NCBI RefSeq assembly: GCF_964063345.1 | Contig: NZ_OZ061318.1 | Coordinates: 4,712,001-4,776,000 of the forward strand | Reading direction: 5' to 3' | DNA from: Pseudomonas lini | GTDB taxonomy: Bacteria > Pseudomonadota > Gammaproteobacteria > Pseudomonadales > Pseudomonadaceae | DNA length: 64,000 bases | In this document: positions 36,468-43,724 of the stretch, piece after piece | How the letters are laid out: every line of letters starts with the position of its first letter | How positions within the stretch are numbered: position 1 is the first letter of the stretch | Notes under the pieces: model-generated | Seen by the model: the letters and a program-made list of their open reading frames with translations, nothing else | Told to the model about the DNA's origin: nothing | Databases searched by the model: none | Translations under genes and position numbers: made by a program

Positions 36468-36552
36468 AAAAAGGGGACAAAATTATTTTCGAAGCGTAAA
36501 CGGCGCTGGCGCCTGTTTTCGAAGCATATAAATAGATCTGTCCACTTTTTTG
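36468..36552. repeat. Related palindromic element with internal direct repeat
   Basis: AAAAAGGGGACA (36469-36479 area) at the left is mirrored by ATCTGTCCACTTTTTT at the right. Inside, TTTTCGAAGC occurs twice (36486-36495 and 36516-36525) around a GGCGCTGGCGCC hairpin. It lies 10 bases after the previous element. Confidence 0.6.
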
Positions 36553-36669
36553 TTGACTTTGTTTCTATGTGCGACTTGAGTGAGCTTTGAATAATTTATC
36601 TGGATCTGTTCCTGGGCATGAGAGGGGGCAGAAAAAAGTTGTTTTTAATTTATCTACTTGGAGTTTTTC

Positions 36670-37224
36670 ATGAAAAAAACCTCACTACTAATGTTGGTCT
36701 TAATTCTGACATTACCAGGCTGTAAATCCCACGTCAGAGACTCTTCCCCCACCGTGCTCAACGACGGCATCCAACTGCACCAAAACAAAGTGACCGTTGA
36801 TGCCCAGCACGCCAAGGTCATCATGAAAGCGTCGGGTGCCACCTATCCGGTGGAGTTCTCGATCAGACGCGCAGCCGATCCTGACCAGCGTATGGATCTG
36901 CAGGGAACCGTAGTGGATACCGGCCGGGGCAAGGTGTTTGGCTGGATTGCCAAGGTCAACGAAACGGTTCACAGCGCTACCTTGAAACACTTCCCGCAGT
37001 TGGAAGTACAAGCTGACCCTGATCAGCCGTTTGAGGTGTCGGGCTACGCCAGCGGCGAGAGCATCGGGACTGGGTACCGCTGTGGTCCGATCAGAAGCAC
37101 TTTTACACCGGAACGAAGCAAGGTCTATCTGGTGGAGTTTCAGTTTGTGGGTGATCGTTGTGAACAGCATGTCTACGATGTCACCCAGCCGCAGGAGCGT
37201 ATTCCTGTGGCGAGCGTGCGTTAG
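36670..37224 (+). CDS. Hypothetical lipoprotein
   Basis: A 184-residue protein with a lipoprotein signal (MKKTSLLMLVLILTLPGC, Cys18). ATG at 36670 has GGAG six bases upstream and is preferred over a TTG at 36658. The body is beta-rich with two cysteines (GYRCGP and GDRCEQ) that may form a disulfide. No family recognised. It sits among CDI cassettes and precedes an RDD-family protein by 35 bases. Confidence 0.75.
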   Translation: MKKTSLLMLVLILTLPGCKSHVRDSSPTVLNDGIQLHQNKVTVDAQHAKVIMKASGATYPVEFSIRRAADPDQRMDLQGTVVDTGRGKVFGWIAKVNETVHSATLKHFPQLEVQADPDQPFEVSGYASGESIGTGYRCGPIRSTFTPERSKVYLVEFQFVGDRCEQHVYDVTQPQERIPVASVR

Positions 37225-37259
37225 GCCTATCCCGCTATATACCAAAGGATTGATAACAC

Positions 37260-37682
37260 ATGGAAATCAGCAATACTCAGAGCGAGTATCGGAAGCCCAG
37301 TAACCTAGCGGGCTTGGGGCATCGGTGGGGAGGGCAAATGATTGACTCTCTGGTCACTTTTTTTCTGTTCTTCCTCGTAGGGCGAACAGCTGAGTTTGTT
37401 GGTTCTTCACCCAACGTGGTCGCCTTTCTGGCTTTAGGCTCTGCTGCGGCATATTACTTGTTTTCCGATGCAATGCCGAACGGTCAAAGCCTGGGTAAGA
37501 AGCTGTTGGGGATGTCTGTAATCGATGAGCGCAGCCACCTTAACTGTAGCCTCTACCAATCTTTTATGCGCAACATCACCACGCCGTTTCTGAATATCTT
37601 AGATTGGATATTTATTTTCTTTGGCTCGCGGAAACGACTTGGCGACATGCTTGCATCTACGATTGTGATCCGATCCAAGTAA
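37260..37682 (+). CDS. RDD family membrane protein
   Basis: A 140-residue protein with three hydrophobic segments (about 27-50, 54-72, 103-122). It has RDD features: GHRWGGQMIDSLV near the first segment and the phrase MPNGQSLGKKLLGMSVID, then RRLGDMLA-like KRLGDMLASTIVI. RDD proteins are small integral membrane proteins of unclear function, sometimes immunity proteins beside toxins. Here it may belong with the preceding lipoprotein. Confidence 0.8.
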   Translation: MEISNTQSEYRKPSNLAGLGHRWGGQMIDSLVTFFLFFLVGRTAEFVGSSPNVVAFLALGSAAAYYLFSDAMPNGQSLGKKLLGMSVIDERSHLNCSLYQSFMRNITTPFLNILDWIFIFFGSRKRLGDMLASTIVIRSK

Positions 37683-37766
37683 GGGCGACTGCTGTAGCGA
37701 GAGAAGGGGACGGATTCGAATGGCACTTATTTAACTTTCTTTGGGTGTCCATTCTTAAAGGTAGGT

Positions 37767-37820
37767 GGGGGCAGATCACGTTTTTTATGCGATTTATTAT
37801 GGAAAACGTTGTCTGTCCCC
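37767..37820. repeat. Palindromic element with GGGGnCAGA ends
   Basis: GGGGGCAGATCACGTTTT (37767-37784) is inverted by AAAACGTTGTCTGTCCCC (37803-37820) with three mismatches in 18 pairs. It lies just before the toxin stub at 37838. Confidence 0.75.
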
Positions 37821-37837
37821 GTTTTTTCGTTTTTCTA

Positions 37838-37924
37838 ATGAGTCCTGTTACAGGTCGTGTTGGCCCGGCGCCCGCGTTGCTAAAGACACTTTCCTACGCA
37901 GGTATTAAGGTAGAGGTGCATTAA
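37838..37924 (+). pseudogene. Possible toxin C-terminal stub
   Basis: A 28-codon open end (closing LLKTLSYAGIKVEVH, then TAA) stops two bases before the next ATG, the same spacing as the toxin/immunity junctions at 33292 and 36024. The rest of the gene is absent; a palindromic element abuts its left side. Read as the tail left from a deleted toxin; this is inference from spacing and context. Confidence 0.4.
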
Positions 37925-37926
37925 CT

Positions 37927-38502
37927 ATGAGTTTCACAACAACTTATACCCCGGTCACCACAGCTTTTGCGTCGATGACTAAAAAAGAGCTGCGTGATTT
38001 TTATGGCGGATTTGTATTAAACCTGCCTTACTGTTTGGATGAGTTGATTCAGGCTGTTTGGCAGACCCGCGGATTTGAAAGCTGGAACGCAGACTTCTCG
38101 CCGGAATCGTTGGATGTACTGGGTGAGTGGTTTGCAACGAAAATTCAAAAAAGAGATTTGAGTTCAGAGGGAGTAACATGCTCGACAGTAGGTCAGATAA
38201 GTCTTGACGCCAGGGACTTGGCCGATGAGGAAAAAACTTTGGCAGTAAAAGTTGGTATGTACTATGGAGAGGTCGCAATTAGAAATCACCCGTCACTAAG
38301 TTGGATGCAATTAAAGGGCAGTAAAAAACTTGCTGATTACGGGCAGCCTGTAGTAGCCGGTCCAAGTATTATTCCAACCAATCCTGTGAGGGTCGCCAAT
38401 GCGTTTGCTTGGGGTATCGCTGACGGCTCTAGAGTCGGTAGTCGGCTCCGAGAAACTTATGATTGCTGGATGAAAATGATAAGTGATTTGGCAATAAATT
38501 GA
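37927..38502 (+). CDS. Hypothetical protein, probable orphan immunity protein
   Basis: A 191-residue soluble protein with no recognised family. The start follows the stub at 37838-37924 by two bases. It is AT-rich, has no signal peptide, and its C-terminal half (NPVRVANAFAWGIADGSRVG) looks like a compact helical domain. Position in a CDI cassette region and the preceding stub suggest an immunity gene kept after loss of its toxin. Confidence 0.55.
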   Translation: MSFTTTYTPVTTAFASMTKKELRDFYGGFVLNLPYCLDELIQAVWQTRGFESWNADFSPESLDVLGEWFATKIQKRDLSSEGVTCSTVGQISLDARDLADEEKTLAVKVGMYYGEVAIRNHPSLSWMQLKGSKKLADYGQPVVAGPSIIPTNPVRVANAFAWGIADGSRVGSRLRETYDCWMKMISDLAIN

Positions 38503-38566
38503 TTCTAGTCCGGTGGTCCAAAAGAAACTAGAGCCACCGATATGGGAAAAAAGGGGATCTAACCAG

Positions 38567-38675
38567 TGGTGAAATTTGCATCCGGTTCCGGGTGGAAGTG
38601 CTCACCAAGGCGACGTCCATGCCCCATCAAGTCCAACTACACAGCGTTTCCGCAGCACCCCCGAGGCTACCATGA
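38567..38675 (+). pseudogene. Second possible toxin C-terminal stub
   Basis: The frame reading GEICIRFRVEVLTKATSM and ending PPRLP closes with TGA at 38673-38675, overlapping the next ATG as ATGA. It is about 35 codons, closed upstream by TAG, and starts beside a GGAAAAAAGGGGATC sequence like the ends of the palindromic elements. It could be the tail of a lost toxin; support is spacing only. Confidence 0.3.
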
Positions 38676-39187
38676 ACATGTACGAAAATTTAGAAACCTT
38701 TAATGCACTGGGATGCGCGCTATTGGGGCGGCTGACTCCTGTTTCTTCAGGGGAAGTGAGTACGATGCGGCGTCGGTGGCCGGCGGCTCCCGAGGAGTAC
38801 TTTGCTTTTATGCAGGAGCGGGGGCACGGTGAAATCAAGGAGGACGACTGCGCGCTGCCGCTTTTGACGATGCTACCGATGTTGCGTCCTGCTGCGGCAG
38901 ACTACTTCGGTGATGATGGGATTTATAAAGACGGGCCCTATGAGCCGGGCGCGAAGGGAGAGGTGTGGCTGTTCGGCTGGGATAGCACCGGGACTGCTTT
39001 CGGTTTCGACAGCGGAGACAACTGGCGACTGTTGGAAATCGACAATATGCGTTGGATAACGCGACTTGACTTGTCTTTTTGTCAGTTCGTCGAAGGGCTG
39101 CTGGTTTGTTACCCACAGCGGCCAGTGAGCTTTGCGAATGGAGTTTGGCGCGACTCGGCAGATGTTTCTTACAGCGCACCGGCATAG
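38672..39187 (+). CDS. SMI1/KNR4 (SUKH)-type probable immunity protein
   Basis: A 171-residue protein with a SUKH-like core: a proline-rich PEEYFAFMQERGHGEI segment and, later, EVWLFGWDSTGTAFGFDSG with a final FVEGLL helix. SUKH proteins are frequent immunity proteins for polymorphic toxins. The start at 38672 (MNMYENLETFNALG) is chosen over the in-frame 38576, whose extra residues look non-coding. No cognate full toxin remains beside it. Confidence 0.7.
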   Translation: MNMYENLETFNALGCALLGRLTPVSSGEVSTMRRRWPAAPEEYFAFMQERGHGEIKEDDCALPLLTMLPMLRPAAADYFGDDGIYKDGPYEPGAKGEVWLFGWDSTGTAFGFDSGDNWRLLEIDNMRWITRLDLSFCQFVEGLLVCYPQRPVSFANGVWRDSADVSYSAPA

Positions 39188-39262
39188 ACGCAACAGCCTG
39201 CCGAACCTAAAAATAGTGGATAAAGGGACAAGTCGAGAAAGGGGGGATTTAATAGGTGAAGT

Positions 39263-39321
39263 GAAAAGGGGGACAGATTTATTTGTTTGCTCAGTTCTTA
39301 AATAAATCTGTCCCCTTTTTT
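39263..39321. repeat. Palindromic element GGGGACAGATTTATTT (copy 2)
   Basis: ACAGATTTATTT (39273-39284) is inverted at 39300-39311, with AAAAGGGGG and CCCCTTTTTT tails. It is nearly identical to 36400-36458 over its core and lies in the same orientation. It ends at the truncated edge of the IS66 remnant. Confidence 0.85.
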
Positions 39322-39327
39322 AGTCTT

Positions 39328-39885
39328 TTTTAAGTCGGCTGCATGACCCACGCCCGGCGCAAGTTTTTCGATCAGCACGTGGCGAATAAAAGTCAGTTGG
39401 CAGAACAGGCGCTGCACTCGATTGGCGGTTTGTCCAAAGTTGAACGCCAAGCGCGGGACATGAGTGATGAGGATCGCTTGCGGATACGGCAAGAAAAAGC
39501 GGCGCCGTTAGTGAAAGCCCTGCACGATTGGATGTTGACCCAGTGCGATCTTGTTCCCAACGGATCAGCGACGGCCAAAGCCTTAGATTACACCCTTAAA
39601 CGCTGGGTAGCGCTGACGCGCTACCTAGAAGATGGAGCTGTGCCCATCGACAACAATCCAGTCGAAAACCAGATCCGACCATGGGCACTTAGACGCTCGA
39701 ACTGGTTATTTGCTGGATCGCTGCGCAGTGGCAAACGGGCCGCTGCGATCATGAGCTTGATCCAGTCGGCGCGTATGAATGGGCTTGATCCGTATGCTTA
39801 CATCAAGGACGTTTTGACTCGTCTGCCGACACAGCAGGCAAGTGAGATTGATCAACTGCTGCCGCATAAGTGGATGCCGGCCTAG
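39328..39885 (+). pseudogene. IS66-family transposase TnpC, C-terminal remnant
   Basis: The frame encodes only the C-terminal third of an IS66 transposase: THARRKFFDQHVANKSQ, then TRYLEDGAVPIDNNPVENQI and RRSNWLFAGSLRSGKRAAAI, ending with the IS66 C-terminal domain. The N-terminal zinc-binding and catalytic start, and the tnpA/tnpB partners, are missing. A stop codon precedes the homology. It marks past insertion into the accessory region. Confidence 0.9.
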
Positions 39886-39969
39886 TCATGCGAGACGATT
39901 GGCTGGACGCTTGCGGTCTAGGGAATGGCCTGAGGCGATGAACGAGCGACGGCGCCCACCTTATCTGCA

Positions 39970-40437
39970 TCATCCTGGGCAGCTCAACTGTTCAGGGTGA
40001 AGCTCAATGGAAAAGAGTGTGCTGTTCCTGGCCAGGTAGTAATGCTCCTGGTGAAACTTGAACCTGCGCATCATCGCCAGCAACTGCGGTTCCTTGCAGG
40101 CCAGTTGCTCCAGATCACGGCGTATTCTCGCCTCCATGCTGACCTTGCGTTCCTCGGAGAGGCTGCTCGCTGCTAAGTCGATCCTGTAGCGGTAGAAGAT
40201 CGTGTCACCGTACGTCAAACCGACGTACTCAAGGGTGGTAATTGCATCCAGTTGCTTTGGCAGGGTCGCGTTCAACTGGGCGAGGCGCTCGACCAGCAGC
40301 GCCTGTTGGGCCACCTTCTCCTGCTCGGCCTTGAGCGCGAAATAGCGTCCAATCCCGGCAATCAGTACCACCGCAGCGATACCCAGATAGAAATTACGCG
40401 GGTTGCGCCGCTTCTTCGGCGCCAGCTTCATCAACAT
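39970..40437 (-). CDS. Hypothetical single-pass membrane protein
   Basis: A 155-residue protein: a basic N-terminus (KLAPKKRRNPRN), one membrane segment (about 16-34), then a coiled-coil-like stretch (EQEKVAQQALLVERLAQLNA) and a mixed periplasmic domain with two cysteines (about residues 113 and 153). No known family recognised. An alternative start lies two codons later. GC content is closer to the core genome than the CDI cassettes. Confidence 0.7.
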   Translation of the reverse strand: MLMKLAPKKRRNPRNFYLGIAAVVLIAGIGRYFALKAEQEKVAQQALLVERLAQLNATLPKQLDAITTLEYVGLTYGDTIFYRYRIDLAASSLSEERKVSMEARIRRDLEQLACKEPQLLAMMRRFKFHQEHYYLARNSTLFSIELHPEQLSCPG

Positions 40438-40661
40438 CTTGAATGACTCGTCCTGAGCATGAAAAAGCCCCTAGCGAAACTAGGAGCTACGGGTGAAAAC
40501 GGCATAGCCTGACACAATACCCCGGGGGAGCACTCGGCCAATCCGGGGTGGTTATCAGGGCGAGCACTGCGTGAGCTGTCTGCCCAGGCCTGAACTGACT
40601 TCACTAACTAAGTGCCGTTCAAATCTATTCCTCTTTCATCTGGCGGCGAGATCAAGCCCAG
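40438..40661. other. Short gap with a hairpin
   Basis: No gene seen. CCTAG/CTAGG (around 40472-40485) forms a small hairpin near the start of the leftward gene. Confidence 0.4.
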
Positions 40662-40838
40662 TTAGGGTTTGGTCGATTGAGTGAAAGCCCAAGCAAATAC
40701 GATAACCGCAATTACTGGTCGGATTAGATCCGTAGCTGGCGCCTGACTGGTAAACACTCGAAGGCCGAAAAATATGAACACTGCTAGGGCTGCGAGAGCA
40801 CCCAATACCGAAATCCAGCGGAAATATCGTGGAAACAT
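40662..40838 (-). CDS. Small membrane protein, 58 residues
   Basis: A short minus-strand gene. ATG at 40838 is preceded by AGGAG at seven bases; the product has two hydrophobic segments (WISVLGALAALAVFIFFGLR and LIRPVIAVIVFAWAF) and ends TQSTKP. Ribosome site, codon choice and topology support a real gene. No function can be stated. Confidence 0.65.
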   Translation of the reverse strand: MFPRYFRWISVLGALAALAVFIFFGLRVFTSQAPATDLIRPVIAVIVFAWAFTQSTKP

Positions 40839-40866
40839 CACACTACTCCTTTACAAAAATGAGAGG

Positions 40867-40932
40867 CGGGGGCAGACCAGGTTTTTTTGAGTAAGTGGCA
40901 TTGCCTCTTCGATAAAATATGGCCTACCCCCG
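40867..40932. repeat. Palindromic element with CGGGGG ends
   Basis: CGGGGGCAGACCAGGTTTT (40867-40885) is inverted by AAAATATGGCCTACCCCCG (40914-40932), with four mismatches in 19 pairs. Same family as 37767-37820. It lies between the small membrane protein and the next lipoprotein. Confidence 0.65.
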
Positions 40933-40967
40933 TTTGTCCTATGTACCCTTTCTCTCTGAGTTAGATT

Positions 40968-41561
40968 TCAATCGGCAGGTTGGGTCAGGTCTCCATCAGC
41001 ACCAACAGTCACACTCACCTCTTGGCGCTCACCCGTCGTGGAAATCTCATAAACCTTCATGATGTAGTTATCCGCGATCACCGTTTCAACGAGGTAGTTC
41101 TTATGCGGTTTCGGTGTGAATAGCAGTGGGGCTGGCTGTGGCGTTATGGAGTAGCCGAACAATGAATGCATGGGAATACCGTTGAGGGTGGCTATCTGCC
41201 TTTTCACCGCCGCATTCACTTTCAGGGTTTTTTCGGCCTCTACCAACTTATCAATACTGTCTGTGCCACCTGCTATTTTCTTCAGGTAACCCGGTATGCG
41301 CTGGAAGTAATTTGCATCGTAGACAGGCTCGCCAGCGGAAGACATGGCGTACTCACTCGCGTCGGCAGCCCCCAGGGAATAGCTGACCGGATGATCACCT
41401 GCGCCGCCGAGGGTGCGGAAGGTAAGGCTTGCATGATGCTCATCCGATGCCAGTGGGGCCACCGGCTTGGAGGAGGGTTGAACACTCACTTGGCGGCTGC
41501 CACAACCGGTCATTACAAAAGCGAGAGTCATTGCTAACGGAAGAGTGAGATGTTTTTTCAT
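40968..41561 (-). CDS. Hypothetical lipoprotein
   Basis: A 197-residue lipoprotein with signal MKKHLTLPLAMTLAFVMTGC (Cys20). ATG at 41561 is chosen because it gives a clean signal; an ATG three codons earlier (41570) is also possible, and the frame is open to 41687. The body includes KPHKNYLVETVIADNYIMKV near the C-terminus. It resembles in layout the lipoprotein at 36670, but I see no clear homology. Function unknown. Confidence 0.75.
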   Translation of the reverse strand: MKKHLTLPLAMTLAFVMTGCGSRQVSVQPSSKPVAPLASDEHHASLTFRTLGGAGDHPVSYSLGAADASEYAMSSAGEPVYDANYFQRIPGYLKKIAGGTDSIDKLVEAEKTLKVNAAVKRQIATLNGIPMHSLFGYSITPQPAPLLFTPKPHKNYLVETVIADNYIMKVYEISTTGERQEVSVTVGADGDLTQPAD

Positions 41562-42011
41562 TCGATCCATGAACTGAATGTGGGTGGATATTTGGGCTTG
41601 TGAAGCAGGCCCAGTATATCCAGAGAACCAATGGCTGGGGCGATGCGAGTCAATCCGGGATCCTTCCACGGAGGGTATTAGCGGCACTGTCTCTATTGGA
41701 GCGTGAATCGGGCGACCTTATAGTCGCCCGTTTTCATGTACTACACAGCGCGCTCGCCCAAGCCCACGCTTGCTTCCAGTGTCGGATGTATCGGCATAGC
41801 AGCGTAAGAAAAATATGCATATTCACGGGAAAACTGACTCCGACGAGTCTCTTTAATTACCGCCCCCCGTATCTATTGATCGTCCCGCGAATAAAGGTTT
41901 TTTCTTCGAAATATCCCCTCACATTGAAAGCCATTGCCTCAGAAATTCCTCATCTACTCTGGTTTCGCAGATCACTGATCTGTCGTAATCAGCAGTCGCA
42001 AGGAGCGATCA
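41562..42011. other. Gap with a terminator-like hairpin
   Basis: About 450 bases with no supported gene. CGGGCGAC (41709-41716) pairs with GTCGCCCG (41723-41730) followed by TTTT, a rightward terminator with no visible gene ahead of it; it could end a small RNA or a lost gene. Confidence 0.45.
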
Positions 42012-42203
42012 ATGTATTTTGAGATTTACAGGCAAACCCGTGGTATCGCACAAACTGGCAAGGGCCAATGGCGCTGGCGTTTGCGGGCGGGGAATCATGA
42101 AACGATTGCCAGTGGGGAGGCTTACCTCAACAAGTCTGATTGCGTGCACGCCATCAGTTTGATCAAAGGGACTCATGATCAGACCCCGGTCAAGGAGATA
42201 TAA
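42012..42203 (+). CDS. DUF1508 (YegP-like) small protein
   Basis: A 63-residue protein of the DUF1508 type (MYFEIYRQTRGIAQTGKGQW, then WRLRAGNHETIASGEAYLNK). AAGGAG precedes the ATG. Members are short beta-rich proteins of unknown role, often present as one or two domains; this copy has one. A terminator follows 14 bases later. Confidence 0.85.
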   Translation: MYFEIYRQTRGIAQTGKGQWRWRLRAGNHETIASGEAYLNKSDCVHAISLIKGTHDQTPVKEI

Positions 42204-42216
42204 GCTCCAGGGCGGT

Positions 42217-42248
42217 GAAGCTGCTCAGTCGGAGCAGCTTCGTTTTTT
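42217..42248 (+). terminator. Terminator after the DUF1508 gene
   Basis: GAAGCTGCTC (42217-42226) pairs with GAGCAGCTTC (42232-42241), followed by GTTTTTTC. Confidence 0.9.
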
Positions 42249-42354
42249 CGGGCTCCCTGTTTTTATCGATCAGGTCATTTGCCAGCCTGCATAGACGCCG
42301 ATTACGACACCTCCCTAAACTGTCCCCCAAGTCTTGGGGACCGGGGTGCAAGGG

Positions 42355-43281
42355 ATGAATCGCAACGAACTGCGCAAGGCCGACATCAACCTGATGGTGG
42401 TGTTCGAGACGTTGATGCTCGAACGCAACGTCACGCGGGTGGCGGAGAAGCTGTTCCTCGGTCAGCCGACCATCAGTGCGGCGTTGAATCGTTTGCGGAC
42501 GATGTTCAATGATCCGCTGTTTATTCGGGTTGGCCACCGTATGGAGCCGACGGCGCGGGCCGAGGAAATTATTCAGCACTTGTCACCGGCGCTGGATTCG
42601 CTGTCGGTGGCCTTGAGCCTGACCCACGATTTCGATCCACTCAGCAGTACCATGACTTTTCGCATCGGGCTGTCGGACGATGTCGAGTTCGGCCTGTTGC
42701 CGCCGCTGCTGCGGGCTTTGCGCCAGGAAGCGCCGAAGGTGGTGTTCGTGGTCCAGCATGTCGACTACTGGCGCATTCCTGACCTGCTGGCCTCTGGTGA
42801 TATCACCGTTGGTATCAGCCAGACCCGCGGCCTGCCGGCCAACGCCAAGCGCAAATTGCTGCGACACATCCAGCCCAGTATTTTGCGTGCAGATGCATCA
42901 GATACACCGCTGACCCTCGATGAATATTGTTCGCGGCCGCATGTGTTGGTATCTCACACCGCCAATGTCAGTGGCTATGCCGATGAGTGGCTGGCAGAGA
43001 TCGGTCGTACGCGCCAGGTAGTGTTGTCTGTCCCGCAATACAGCTCGTTGCCAGCCTTGCTCGCCGGCACCGATCTGATCGCCAGCCTGCCCGATTACAC
43101 GGCCGAAGCGATGGCCGCGTCCGGTCAGTTGTTCAAGGAGCCGTTTCCGTTCAAGACGCCAACTCTGGACCTTTCCATGGTCTGGCTCAGTCATGTCGAT
43201 AACGATCCGGCCGAACGCTGGCTGCGCTCGAGACTGGAGGCGTTCATGAGTGAGCGTCCGATTCTTCCGCTGTCCCAGTGA
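42355..43281 (+). CDS. LysR-family transcriptional regulator
   Basis: A 308-residue LTTR. The N-terminal winged helix (NLMVVFETLMLERNVTRVAE, then QPTISAALNRLRTMFNDPLF) is followed by a substrate-binding domain. The start at 42355 follows AAGGG; 15 bases earlier CCCCAAGTCTTGGGG forms a tight palindrome that may be an operator or hairpin. It is followed by the CHMI-family gene after 60 bases. The inducer is not known. Confidence 0.88.
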   Translation: MNRNELRKADINLMVVFETLMLERNVTRVAEKLFLGQPTISAALNRLRTMFNDPLFIRVGHRMEPTARAEEIIQHLSPALDSLSVALSLTHDFDPLSSTMTFRIGLSDDVEFGLLPPLLRALRQEAPKVVFVVQHVDYWRIPDLLASGDITVGISQTRGLPANAKRKLLRHIQPSILRADASDTPLTLDEYCSRPHVLVSHTANVSGYADEWLAEIGRTRQVVLSVPQYSSLPALLAGTDLIASLPDYTAEAMAASGQLFKEPFPFKTPTLDLSMVWLSHVDNDPAERWLRSRLEAFMSERPILPLSQ

Positions 43282-43341
43282 GTAGGGCAGCGGCGCTGTG
43301 TTATATGTACAACCTTTCTGCCAATCTTCAGGAGCCCCTCT

Positions 43342-43707
43342 ATGCCTCACCTGCACATGGAATACACCGCCAACTTGCCCGAACTGAATGCCGACGTGGC
43401 GTTAATGCGACTCAACAATGCGTTGATGGCTTCCGGTCAGTTTGCGGCCGAGTTCGATATCAAAAGTCGTGCAGTGAAGGTCGAAAGCTTCAAGGTTGGC
43501 ACCGCACTGGGCGAGCGGGCTTTTGTGCATATCAAGCTGGCACTGTTGAGCGGGCGTTCGGCGGAGATCAAGAAGCAGTTGTCGCAAAGCCTGTTGGCAG
43601 TGTTGCAGGACTTGTGCGAATGGCCGGCCAACGTAGAAGTGCAGTTGTGTGCGGAAATTCTGGATATTGATCGTGAGTCCTACACCAAGACTGCCATTGG
43701 CCTCTGA
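43342..43707 (+). CDS. 5-carboxymethyl-2-hydroxymuconate isomerase (CHMI) family tautomerase
   Basis: A 121-residue protein with the CHMI start MPHLHMEYTANLPEL, whose proline after Met serves as catalytic base in the tautomerase superfamily, and KVGTALGERAFVHIKLALLSG in the middle. In 4-hydroxyphenylacetate degradation the enzyme isomerises CHM. Here no other hpa genes are adjacent, so its substrate may differ. An AGGAG site precedes the ATG. Confidence 0.85.
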   Translation: MPHLHMEYTANLPELNADVALMRLNNALMASGQFAAEFDIKSRAVKVESFKVGTALGERAFVHIKLALLSGRSAEIKKQLSQSLLAVLQDLCEWPANVEVQLCAEILDIDRESYTKTAIGL

Positions 43708-43724
43708 CAGGCCAGGTTTCGGAT

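Noticed and set aside
37604-37924. 106-codon frame spanning the RDD gene end and a palindrome
   Set aside because: Runs through a palindromic element; only its last 28 codons were kept, as a possible toxin stub.
41600-42022. 140-codon frame across the gap before the DUF1508 gene
   Set aside because: Crosses a terminator hairpin and overlaps the start of a better-supported gene; composition not coding-like.
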